Part shown: positions 24,305 through 37,100 of the stretch, piece by piece | How the letters are laid out: each line of letters begins with the position of its first letter | How positions within the stretch are numbered: position 1 is the first letter of the stretch | From: Pyrrhosoma nymphula | Lineage: Eukaryota; Arthropoda; Insecta; Odonata; Coenagrionidae | Direction: 5' to 3' | Length of the DNA: 64,000 nucleotides | Assembly: GCA_963573305.1 (NCBI GenBank) | Contig: OY754327.1 | Coordinates: forward strand, 59,636,244 to 59,700,243 | Made by a program: the position numbers and the translations under genes | The notes under the pieces: model-generated | The model's input: the letters and a program-made list of their open reading frames with translations, nothing else | Databases searched by the model: none | What the model was told of the DNA's origin: nothing

Positions 24305-24790
24305 CAGTGGCGGATACATATGGGGGGCGCGGGGGGCACGCGCCCCCCCCTTGCGGGGCCGCCCGCACCGCCCCTGCCAGTCAGCCCGCGCGCTATTCGT
24401 TCGTTTCTTTCGTCAGTCGACTCTGAGTCGAGTTATCGAGTAGTTGTACTTTCTTATGTAGCACGCGCGCGCGTCCGCGTCATCGTATTTTATACGTTTC
24501 TGTCTGGCACATAGATATCTAACCTACGAGAAAAATCGCAGCCATTCTAGTGATCTCGATACGTTATTCTGTCTGGGATTTGTTCGAGAAAAGTCGCGAA
24601 TATTCTACTGTTTGTATTTGTTCACACTCCTTAAAAGTCTGGAAGCGAACATTCTGGCACCGAATGTTCTCGAAACAACCGAGCTACATATATAATGGAA
24701 GCAGAGTCACTGCCAGGCAGTCAGTTTGAAAGCTACAATCGTTGCGATAACTTGCGCCACCCCCTTGAGTTTTTTCTGTATCCGCCACTG
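24305..24790. mobile_element. hAT-type MITE (486 bp)
   Basis: Perfect 14-bp inverted ends CAGTGGCGGATACA / TGTATCCGCCACTG and perfect 8-bp target duplications GACTTGTA (24297-24304, 24791-24798). GC-rich near the left end. No transposase. The end motif CAGTGGCGG is common in hAT MITEs. The intact TSD suggests a fairly recent insertion. Confidence 0.93.
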
Positions 24791-24798
24791 GACTTGTA

Positions 24799-26849
24799 TT
24801 ACCTAATGATTGGCTCACAAAAAAGTCAATTGTATGGATTTTTATTCCAATTTCAGGAAAAAATATAAAAAATACAGGGATACTCCTTTCAACATTTAAA
24901 CACTCAGCATTTAAACAAACTCTCACGGCTAGAAAATCATTTGCACAATGAAACCTGTCAAAGTTAAAATCAGTATGAGGTAAAAATCAGGCAATACTGG
25001 AAATACTAGAACCACATGGAATAGTAATTTTTAACTCAATGAAGTTCCTCTGAGAGGTGGAACATGTGATACATGGACGGAAAACATCATGCAATGCATT
25101 TCACCAAATAATATATATGTACAATGTAGATCACAGAAACAATGTTTCAAACAAAACAGGTTTTACACACCCTGGTTTTATGAGATTCATTCTTCATTTT
25201 GAAGAGTGAAAGGCTTAGAAAAATCACTAACTCATTCATCAATGAATTACCTTCAGCAACAACTATGTACACAGAGAAAAGAATAAGATGAGCTCATTTA
25301 CACACTGAGCCACAATCATAATTTTCGATGAGTTGAGGATTTTGGAAAATTAAGCCTTTAATACCTAGAGTTATTATGAAGTTGGGTGTGTAGAGTTCCT
25401 CAGGCAATAATTCAACTTCCAACAGTACACAGCAACAATAATTCACATAAGGACAAACATTAAATAAATTCAATAGAAAAAATAATTCACACAAGGACAA
25501 AAATCAACTAAACTGATTGGAAAAGGCAATGAGGAGATTTATAAATTTAACAACCACAAAGTTCAGATAATGAACAGAAGGAAAAGAATGGTTAGGAACC
25601 AGAGACAAATAGCCATAAGAGTTAAGTCAAATTTACAATTTGAAACATAATACTGACTAAGGGTAAAACATTTGTCAGAAAAGACTGGTACCTATGGAAT
25701 TGAGGTTTTCTTTCATCGAGGAACATTGTGAAGGAAATAAAATTGGAAAAATAATGACCAAAACTTTCAGTGATGCTTAGCTTGCAATATAATAATAGCA
25801 TGTATCACATATTCATTAGGAGTGGGATTAGAGTCAGATATGTATTTCTAAAATAAAATACTTTCGGTCAGAAGTTAAATAGGAAAATTTTTCAAATACT
25901 GTAGGCAAGCAATGGCAATTATTCTTTGAATATTTTCTTTTACCATTAAAATATTGATGGTTATTGCTTTAGCCATTTAAAGAAGGAGAGCATAGGAAAA
26001 TGGCAGACCTCTTGTCATTCCACTTTAGACAGATTTCATTGTATATGCATACATTGACCATTTATGATAATAATGACACGTAGAAATACTTCAAGGAACA
26101 AAATGCATTTGCCTGCATTTCAGGGAGATAAAAAAGAGCCAACTCCATACATTAATGGAATGTAAAATTGTTAACACTATGTTTGGTTAATAAATTCTAT
26201 ATGGACCAGATGGAACAACAATTAAAATTTGTAAATTTAAAATTACATAATAAGACATTGAAGATTATTCAGCTATTATTCCCGAGCTTGACTCATCAAT
26301 AAAATGTTAAAAAAAGGACAAATCAACCAAGTGATAAACATTGCAGCTGAAATATTAAATACAAAAACACAGCCAACTTGCTTAATACCACACTCTGAAA
26401 TATCATTATATATAACTGTATTGCACATAAAAATGTGACTCTGGTGCAAACAGAAACATGAGCAAGTATTAGGAACAGGAAAAGTTAAAACAGTAGAGTA
26501 TACACTAACTGTATAGCAGATTAAAATTATGAGGTTCTTTACTCTATTATTTCATGATAGTGAAAAGGATGATCTGCAGCATTAGTTGCCTACACAGAAG
26601 ATTGAGTGTAAATAAAATAAAAATTATGGAGTATTCACAAAAATGGCAGTAGTAGTAAAGAATACATAAGAAATACAAATATGTACAAATATAACACACA
26701 TAAATACATAAAATACAATTTCATGAGATGGCCCATAATAGTTTACATGGGCCTGGGCCCCACAACCTTGGTCAAAGCTGAAGGCATAAAAATAATCCTT
26801 CAGCTTTGAAATTCAATCCCACATAATGACAAAATCATTATGTATGTAC
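24799..26849. other. AT-rich sequence downstream of SIRT7
   Basis: Probably SIRT7 3' UTR in its right part and intergenic DNA in the left. No polyadenylation signal could be assigned with confidence. A short palindrome ACATAATGA...TCATTATGT lies at about 26821-26842, just past the stop. Confidence 0.4.
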
Positions 26850-28141
26850 CTATCTTTTCTTTTTAATGCGCTTTCTGTAGCCTTTGCCAAACCACCCTGG
26901 ATTAGTCAGAACTGTTGGACATGAAGAGTTATCAACGGGGCTACCCTCTTTTATATTAGGCTCCAAAACTTGGCTGGGAGATTCACAATTATTGTCACAA
27001 CCTTCATCCTTACATTCAAATTTATCTTTGCAAGAACTATTTCGTCTTTTCTTGGAAGACCCCAGCACACCTAATCGCTCACAACACTCACAAACAGGAG
27101 TCCTGTCTCCATCCTCCGCAACATTAGCAAATACAGGCATACTACGGGCATAGTACAAACAACGATATGAACCTCGCTGAGCCCTGCAATAGTGGCATAA
27201 GCCTGCCCCAAAACTATTTGTTGGATCACTCCCAACAGGATTTGAACCATTCACCACAAATCTACCGGTTGCTCCAAGACTTAACTTATGATCCCCCTTC
27301 AGATCTGCATTGCCTTCACCAACCTTGGATATGTTTCTAGTACACTTAGCAGTTTTCCCTTTTTGCTCCCCTTTCCCCTTTACTGGTCCAATCTCTGTGC
27401 TTGGAGCACCCAAAATGTTCTTGGACTGTGATTGAGTGTTATTGCTATCTTGGACTGTAACTTTTGTATTCCCTACTCTATTTTTCACACTAAATTCAGC
27501 AACCTCAACCTCTGGACTACTACTAAATAGTATATCAGATTTCTGTTTATCACCACTGAGAGTAACTTGAGATGGCTCACTGCTCTCATTTTTATTATTT
27601 CTTGCCTTTTCAGGCTGGCTACATAGGGTTTTATTACAAGGGTCTATTGGAACACATGTAGCACTAGAATCAGCCTTATTTTCTGGACATTCTTCCATTT
27701 CCTTTTTTAAAGTTTTTTTATCACTATCACAATCTAATACTGATGCATTAAAAGGATTGTTTTCAGCAGCCTCTTCTCCTTCCCAATATAAACTGTTGTC
27801 ACCACAGTCAGACAATATTTTATTATGGCCATCAATTGTGTATTTCACATCAACATCATTATTTGTACTTTCAGTGCACTTGGTGTTGGAGGGAGAAAAA
27901 TTTTCAACTTTAACTGACGCAATTATTTCAGAAGCAGATGGAAGTTTCACACCAGTGCTTTCATTCAAGGGGGATTTTTCTTCGTCTAAAGAAGGTTGCA
28001 AGGCAGGTCTTGATGTGGTGTGGATTTCAAGGGGGTGAAGTAAAGTTGCATGGGCAAAAATTGGATCACGTGGTCGTTCATAGCGGGGTATAGGAATCTG
28101 AAGATGTGCCATCACCTGCTTCATTACTTCATCACACCTGC
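26850..28141 (-). CDS. Sirt7: SIRT7 coding exon 7 (long C-terminal region and stop)
   Basis: 1,292 bp after a TTTCAG acceptor. It opens with RCDEVMKQVM and IPIPRYERPRDPIF, matching the end of the SIRT7 core. Then come about 300 residues of Ser/Asn/Lys/Glu-rich, probably disordered sequence, a cysteine-rich patch (residues about 629-701, including CxxC and CxCC), and a basic tail after GWFGKG that matches the conserved SIRT7 C-terminal signal. Confidence 0.93.
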
Positions 28142-31100
28142 CTGAAATGAAATTGAAAAAATTAGATTAAATAATTGTAATCCATATCATTACAATTATA
28201 AAGAATGATTTCCACAGCTTTAATGTCACACTTACTCAATGCTACAGGAATACCTTACAGTTAGGCTATTTACTTTGAGGTTAGCACAGTTGTTTGGGGA
28301 ATGAATAATTATGTTTCATACAGTGTCCTCAACAAAAAACTTGACTCAAACTAAGGCCCGGTTTCACCAACCTCTCGTTAATCGACGATTAATTGATCGG
28401 CATCAATTTACCGATCGGAGATCAAATCCCGCATCCATTTCACCAACACCTGATCGTCGATCAAGATCGGCAATCACATGATCGGCAATCACATGATCGG
28501 CAATCGCGTAACGTAAACATTCTCATAGATTTGTGAGAAGAATTCCTATTGGCGGTCACCGTCACGTGATCACTGTAACGTGTCGGTGCATGACGATCGC
28601 GACTTTAAATGCATTGTGCGCGACGTAATAGTTTTTCAAATTGGAAAATTCTCTGTTGCTTGATCTGGTGGGAGACGTAATAAATATGTTGGAAAATAAA
28701 AAAAACACGACGTAGGATAAAAGGGTAGCTTGGGAAGAGGTTGCAGTGTCATTTAATGCCACCCAAACTAACTCCGTAAGAACTTGGAAGTTCTTGAAAA
28801 CTTCTTGTGAACAAATGAAACATCGGGCTAAGAAGAACGCCAATAATTAAAAAGTCTAATAATTTGGCAACTCGATAAAATTAATGAAAAGCAATAATTT
28901 ATAATGCAAATGTTGAAAAATGAATTGAAAAATAGTGAGTTTATAGCTATTCATAAACCACGAAATATAAAATGAAATTATAAAGGCTACTCGAGTAAAA
29001 CTCAGGGAGAATTAATAAGCTAATAATTGTCGCATCTGTGCCTTTTAATTCAAATACTCTTTGAAATCCCCGCTAGAGGTAACTAAACCTATAAATGACA
29101 AATGCCAAGTTTAGTAGAACATGTCTAATTTTATATGTATAACGTTTCTGCCTACCCTACTTGCTTTAGGGCCGTGAATCTACGTTAGATGCTCTACTGA
29201 ACGATGCATTTTTAAATTTATTTTTGAAATCAATTGGTTACCTAGTGAGTAATATTCACCATTTATATATTTAAGAAAAAGGAAATACATCACAATGTGA
29301 GTGAGTTGAGGATTGAGTATATCCAATCTATGAAAGCGTTGAGGATTCACATAAATATTCTCTAGATGCTCCTCATCTTTAAACAATAATGCTATGTTAT
29401 GCAAAACTGGGGCCATGATGATAATGAGAGCTGTGTCTGTTTGACTCTAAGGCCGAGGAATGAACATGGATCCCTCCTCTTCATTACCCCAGTACAGTAT
29501 TCCATTGAATTTCTAGTTCAAATGTGAGAAATGTTGTAACGTCTCTCTCTTCTGCTAGCAGGGTTAAACTAGGGAGTAAGAAGATAAGCCCAGCAAGGAT
29601 TACCATGGTCACCTAAGTAAAATCCATCTGGAATCTGCCTATTTACAAGTTTACATTTTTTTTAATTGTTACTAAATATTGCCTTGTCATGCATTGAACC
29701 TGGCCATCTACCTATCAAATTAATCAGCCTTTGGCTTGGGGAGCTAATTGCTTGATCATTGTTGGAAAAAGAGGAATTTTTAATCCTGAATAACTCTGCA
29801 TTTTTCCCTCCTGGTGAGGCGATTGGAATGTCAGCACAGTCTAAAGATCCAAGTACACAGGGGAATTTAGCAATTTCAAAAAAATCTTCCCTTATATTGT
29901 CTAGGTCCATTCTTCCAGTAAGAATAATCATTATTTCTTTAGACATCATCTCTATGTACCTTGAAACTCTCTTGATTATCCTGTAGAAGCTTGGTTTTGA
30001 TATAGCTTGTATATCAACCAATAAAAAATATTTTAACTAAAAATCAGATCAATTATTCAGATCCACTACATGTAGCTCTAGAGAGTCATGCTGACACTCT
30101 ACTTACATCAAGGAGTTTACACGAGACAGTTTTAAAAATTATAGCATTGTAAGAACATGTTTCCTTGATAAGATAAAAAAGCATTCTGATAACTACCCGT
30201 AATGCATTTATATATAACTACCCCTCTATAAATAGATTTTTTTTTCTTTTTCAGGATATTGAAGTGCAAAACATATGATTTGATTAAATCTGCACACTCC
30301 ACAATATTTCATTTAATAGTCATCAGAGGAATCTGTTACAAAATCTTAATGAATGACTTGATGCACATTAAGCCAGCAAGCATTTCCTTTTTTCTCTTTC
30401 ATCAACATGTAGACATTTTTTTAAATACCCACATCCTAACTATGTTTAATAAACTATGAGATATAGCATAGAGGCAAATGGCCAAAATTTATTAAGTGAG
30501 AGTTGCCATTAGTCTGATTACAGGACCATCTGTATAAAGCCTCATCGATATTTCTAATAATGACCTAAATACATAAATCTACCTTCAAACACACTACATA
30601 CTAATACTTTGATATTCATAAATAACAAGTACATTATAAAATGCAGATACATATATTCTGAAAATTCTGAAGTGGACAATACATAAATAATTTCCGCGAT
30701 AAAAGTATTGGGGTCAGATTTCGTTTTTCCTACTTGCTGAGGCTTACTAAAACTTAGCAATTACATACTACTGGCCTATGCAAGAGCACAATCTCTAGCA
30801 AGATATATGATGAGATAAGTGTCGACCTAGTGCATAAAAATCACTATCATCAGCTAATTACAATATTGTACAGCTCTGGATCCATACAAATTGATTTTTT
30901 CACTATCAGAATTTCACTATCAGAATTTCACTATCAGAAATCAGAATTTCACTATCAGAAATCAGAATTTCACTCTCAGAAATCAGATTCACTCAGAATT
31001 TCACTCTCATTCTAATTTCCACTGTTCTGTTATATCCTGTAATTAAAAAGGTGCCCAACACCAATTAATACTCTACTATAATGATTAAACAGATAAAATA

Positions 31101-34100
31101 TTTCTCCAATGGCCGTAAAATTTTACGGCCATTGGAGAAATATTTTATCTGTTTAATCTATAGAGGCCGTAGAGCTCATCTACCTTGATCTACTATAATG
31201 GTTACACCTGTGATGAAAACATTGAAAAACACCATTGCAGTAGCACCGGTACAACCCATGGTATGCTAAAAAACACCAGTAAAGCAAACTTTGCTGAATG
31301 ATAAGCTATGTAGTATATTATTATATTTTTTAGAACTGATTAATCCCAAGGCCTGTCATGATGTTACTTCTATATGAGGAAACTTTTATTAAATTGTTTA
31401 CAAATGAGCTATGATTTCGAATGTTAATGGTTTTTGAAATTGGGACAATGACTTCTATTCTCAAACCAAGAGATAAAATTTCAACATTTATGACTTCAGA
31501 AGTTAGTTAATAAATACAAATAGACATCTCCTAATGTTAAAAAACTTGTTACACCTTATGTTGGTAGTCAACAAAATTCTTCCAAGTACGATTGAATTTG
31601 GTTGAAACATTTAATTATGCATTGAAGTATAAAATATAGCAGGTCATATACCAATGTGCATCTTCCACATTCCTTGAAACATAAGAGAGGAGCCTCAGTT
31701 TGAATTGCCAGAAAGTATAAGATAAAAGATCATATCAAGTAACTGCAATATAATTAGGTAGGTAGCAATAAAATGTGAAGAACAAATCATATACCAACCA
31801 AGCTGAAATATACATTGAGCCAAGAATAACGAGTTATAAAGAATGTAATAATAATATAAATTACAGTAGTTATATTACCTGCGTGGAAGTGAAAAACTGC
31901 ATTACACTTGTCACATTTAGTAAAAAACTTATGTTGCATTACATCTTAAGGCCACAGAATATGACATTAGTGGCATACCTTATTATGTTGACATAATATT
32001 AGCTTATGACTTACTATTATACAGTATCATTTATTAATATTGCAAGGAAATCATTGCTTTCAATGAACCCATACTGACTACACAGCCTTGCCAACGTTTA
32101 ACCAAATATTCAATGCTTGTAAATCTAAACACTGCAATCAATTGCTCTAATTTTATAATTTGACATACTTATTTTCCAACATCTCATTCCCATTGCAGTC
32201 ATCATGTGTAAAAGAATGTAGGTATATTATTTGGTTGCTTTTAAAGATGAAACCCCTCAAGGCATCAACCACTTCCTAAATCTTACAACTAATGTGTAAA
32301 TCTACCAAAAGTGTATCACTGTGATGTGCGTAGGTACTTATACTATTCACATAAATATTAAGTAGATCATTTTGAAAATTAACATTGCATGATGTTATGC
32401 TGCAGTGTTATTGTGTTAAATATGTAGGAGTAGCAACTTATATTTCAGTCAATGGTTCTGCTAGGCAAACTAACTCTGTGGATCTAGTTTTGCAAAAATA
32501 ACACATACTATATGCAAAGACTACACTTGTTGAACGCACAAAGGTGTTTATGTAATGTATGACACGAACGCTACACAAAAAAGGTGTTATATTTCGTTAA
32601 ACGTTACACTAGGTGTAAATAATAAGAACGTAAGCCGTTTATTACACTCAAAACTACTTCTACAAAGTCATCGCACTGGCTAAGATCGCAAAAAGTAACT
32701 AAAATTCAATCGAGGTAGCAAATAACTTAGGTACTCACTTTAAACTCTTGTCGTGTATATTCATAAATTAAAATAAAATCTCAATATCGTAACGAGAAAT
32801 ACTTCTCCACTCCTCTGCAATTGTAATAATACCACAAAATCTATCCAGTAAGTAAATACTTCTCCAAAGAAGACCATAAGCTGCACAACAGCCGACATCG
32901 CGACATAAATATTAGAGTGCAACGGTTGCGATTTTCGTGATTCTCATGTTGAGAACCCGCGAAATTTAAACGCATCGTGCGTAAACGTGGTGCTATTTAC
33001 CTGAATACTTCTCGTTGCATAATATAATACCACCATTAAATGCTGGTTGAGTGGTGACTTTGGGAAATTTCTATTCCTCGGCCTATGTAACCAATCCCTA
33101 CTAGACCGAAATGATCTGAAGGTTTGATTAAAATAATTCTTAACTTGTATTAAATATTAATTTTCTTCGCACGCATCGTACAGGTTTGCTCTGAATGGCT
33201 TGTGGTTGGCTCTCAAGTTCGAATAGTCTGGTATTTCTTCTATTAATGTGTGAGATGAATACAAGATTTCCGTCATAATGGTTGATTGTGGATTTGATCG
33301 CCCAATATCTACGATCAACTGGACCAACGATTTTGATCTCCGATAATCGCTGATTGTCGTTGGTGAAACCCAATTAACGTAATCACTGATTAACTCGAGG
33401 GTTAATCCATGATCAGGCGTTGATTGTCGTTGGTGAAACCGGGCCTAAGTCAATCACTTTGTTTGTCACTAAATTTTTATCCATTTTAAACAAGTGGTCC
33501 AGCAAAGAAAGGCAAGACAAATAAAAAATAATGCCTCCAAATCAAGGTTGATCTACATCTATATACAATGTTTAAGCCTAACTTATATGTCTGAAATGGA
33601 AGAAATTGGTCTACTTTTCAAAGACAGATGTAGCCCTTTTTTCATACACAATGGTCTTTTAAAAGAATAACATTCAGAGAGGAGGTATTTGATAAGACTA
33701 CTCAGTAAAGGATGTTTTGCTAAATATTGAAATGATGCATTTATACCATTCAAAAATTTATATTCTACGTTTTTTTAACCAGGCAAGGGTTACACAAGTC
33801 ATAAAAGGCTGACTTAGGACCAATAATAGTAAGGTTACCTGGAGCCAAGGTAAATAGGCGGGTCTACCTCTATCTGCCATAATGTAGATTAGATTGTTAT
33901 TGGGGGGGCCTTCGTCAGGAGCCCGGGCACTTAGACCTTTCTTGGTCCATTGTGCCAACCCCATGCCTGTCTGCCACTTGCAGACAGGGGACAAGAGCAC
34001 CACGGTAGAGGTATAGAGGATTGACCTCCTCCGCCTCGCCCCAGTACCAGGGATGGAGGGTGTAATCCCTCTAACTCTCCTGGTCTGGGTATATCTCCCA

Positions 34101-37100
34101 CCGGCCTCCCGGTGGTCTGGAGGGAGTAGTATCCTCTCCATCCACGCCTGGTGCAGGTATGGAGGAGGGTCACCCATCCAACCTCTGTCCGGGCCCAACG
34201 TTGCTTAACTTCGGTGTTCTGATGGGAACCGGTGTTTCAACATGGCTAGGCCCTTGCCCCATTGCCATAATGTAAGAACATAAGGTAAGCAATGGGTCAA
34301 ATCTCAAAATGTATGGAATCCAAATATCCTTTTTTTATCAAATTTCTCAAATTTCACATGTCAAATGCAAATCTAGTTTTGCCAAATTTTGACAGAATTT
34401 TGAAGTGGAGAATAGTTCGACTTCACATTTGAGAGCAAAATATTTGGATGGCAAAATGGTTGTCGAGTGGAAGAATCACATTACATATCTCACAGACCAT
34501 TGTATTATTGCATTGCATCCATTAGTATTGTATTATTTAAACCAAGATTTAAAAATTGCTGAGGTCATCCAAACTCCTTAATTTGTATTCCATTTCACAC
34601 CCAACTGGTTGACATCTATTTTCTTAGACTGTGCTGCAGCAAAGCATTTTTGTTACCCTAGCCTTCAACATCTTCTTGACTTTCCACATATAATTTCTGA
34701 GGGTGAGTGATTTATTGGGAATTTAATGATAAAAAAATGACTGCTCTCATCGATGTAAAATGTCATGAGGAGCATCCAAAAGAGATGGTAATCTCTTCCC
34801 CAAATAGTCAACATCTTTTGGGTTTACATCGCTGCCTTCTCCACACACTGCATGGAATGTAATACAGTCGGATCCGGATTTAATGTCTTCGCATTTAACG
34901 TTTTTCCGCATTTAACGTTTATTTTTTGAGGTCCCGATTCATTCCCTATAAAAACAATGTAAAAATTGTCCTAATTTAGCGTCTCCGCATTCTGTGTTTT
35001 TCCGCATTCTAGGTTGTAAAAAATTATCCCGCACAACATTTTTTACCCGATTTAAGGTTTATTCATGATGATTCATGCAAATGATTATCCATACATCAGT
35101 GATGACTATCACCAGTATTAGTTTTCAATAGGTCGACGATCCTTAAGGTTCCGCTTTAAGATGCTTGTATATGTACAATGAATGAATGTATAATGAACAT
35201 ACCAACACTAAGATATTGTATGCTCTTGGTAATACATACATAAATGTAAAACCGCATTTTCCCCGATAGTAAGTTTAACTCAATGATGATATGCCATATT
35301 ACGCAGTTGAAATCGTCGAAATTTTCCCGGGCGCTGTGTAGAAAAAATGAATGTCGAACTGCACGCCATGTGAGAAACTTGCATGTGCAACAGCAGCTTA
35401 ATTTCTCGGAGCTACAAATCATAATTGATAGCTAAATAAGGCATTCTCATTATGTCGTACCATCCTTAATATTCTCATAATTGGAAAGTATCAATATTTT
35501 GCGAAATGAAATGTCTATCTTTCGTTCGTCTTTAATGACGATTTTTCGAGTTCATAGCCGCCTACACCTCGCTTTTACAGAAGAAAATGGGTAGTAAAAA
35601 TGCATCGAGACCACTGAGAAATGCGCAAAAATAGAATTTTTAACGTTGATAACCATCCACACTAACATTCCCAGTGGGAATTTTCCTTAAATCCATTTTT
35701 CTTAGGAAAATTGCCAATGTCTATTAGGTGCCACAGTGACGACAGTAAAATTTAACCCCAAAAAATGCTGACGTTAGCTTCATGCCATTATTAAGTTACG
35801 GCCACACAAAAAAAGGCGGGAGGGTTGAATTACAATGTGTTTTACCTGAAGGTTCAAATTACAGCATGTACGAGTTAGGGTTGGATGGTCGGTAGTAAGG
35901 TTTTAGTTAGTTGCGTAACAGATTTAAAAAATACAATGTATTGTATAGCCACATTTGAGGCCAGTGAGAAGTGGCTCAGAAAAGAGAGTTGGCGACTTCT
36001 TTGAAAATCATGTTCCACAGCAGTCGAGTCAGCAGTGTTACAAGAAAAAACTCTTCAACAAGACCACTGATCGACTAGTACCAGTCTCCTGGGTGCTATT
36101 GGTTTATAGAGAGCAGAGAAAAATTATTGATGAGGTGGATAAAAATCCTCACTTAAAGAGAATTGACGAGGCGAAGAAGCTGTTCATGCCAGTAACAACA
36201 TTGAACGACATCATAATGAAAAGGGAAGCAATTTTAAGAGAATCCACAGCATTGGGTGTTTTATCTAAGCGTCGTAAGCACTCAAAAAAGTCCCCGTTTG
36301 AGGAACTTAAAAAGTAGCTGTTCAGAAATATAATTAGTCTCTCCTAAAAGTTTTAAAATTGATATTGAATTCCTGAGTAGTAAGAAGGCTAATGCATTGT
36401 ATTTTTTGTGAAGGCATTTTCATTTTTGGTTCATTTTTCATTTTGTCACTGAATCCAACCTTCTTTGGGAAGAGCATATAAAACTAATGAAAATTTTTTA
36501 TTGTTTTATGTGACCCCTTTTAGTGACTTGAAATTATATTTTCTTTTTGTAGAAAGCTGTTCTAGTCATTACAGACCCTAAAACCTCAAAAAAATGACAA
36601 GTCCTCATTTAGTGTTTATCCGCATTTAGTGTTTTAAATTTTGTCCCCCCTGAAAAACCTTAACCACTTCCCTGACAAGCCCGCATATATTCGGGCACCG
36701 AGGTTGTGCAAAATCTGACAAGCCCGCATATATTCGGGCAAGTCCGCGATGTCCGTATATTTTTCTTTACGCCCGCATATAGTCGGCCGATGCTAGTAGT
36801 TTGCGTTCCTGCCGCCTCCCATGCTGTTGAAGGTCCAGAGCCACCGATGCGGCAAGCGGCGCTCTTTTCAAATAGTGATTTCTAATGTTAAAACAATGGT
36901 CATTTTTGGTAATATTTCTAGCAATTCGAGGGTTATAATTTTTTACGCACTGAAAAGTTATCCCCATACGAAATTTCAATCACCTACATTGTCATTCGTA
37001 ACTATCCGTCTATTTACTTTATGCATGGAGTTTCTTTTGCGAACTTATTACGAAATTTACAACTTCAATTTTTGTTATTTATAGATAATTATTGCAAATT

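Larger units (their letters stand above)
28355..33445. mobile_element. PIF/Harbinger transposon (5.1 kb) in SIRT7 intron 6
   Basis: Perfect 17-bp inverted ends GGCCCGGTTTCACCAAC and TAA duplicated on both sides (28352-28354, 33446-33448), the TWA target typical of PIF/Harbinger. It contains both hallmark genes in broken form: a Myb/SANT-like protein (plus strand) and a DDE transposase (minus strand), convergent. Subterminal regions repeat GATCGGCAATCACAT and short TTTCACCAAC copies. Confidence 0.93.

Noticed and set aside
30897..31012. CRISPR-like array
   Set aside because: Units are 14-22 bp with no unique spacers, and the genome is eukaryotic. It is a minisatellite.
33758..34198. 146-codon minus-strand frame
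   Set aside because: Lies wholly in the 5S-headed SINE, and the same SINE at 56 kb also gives chance frames.
34141..34262. A 5S rRNA gene
   Set aside because: Many differences from 5S, fused to a body shared with another copy, and no tandem 5S unit. A 5S-derived SINE fits better.
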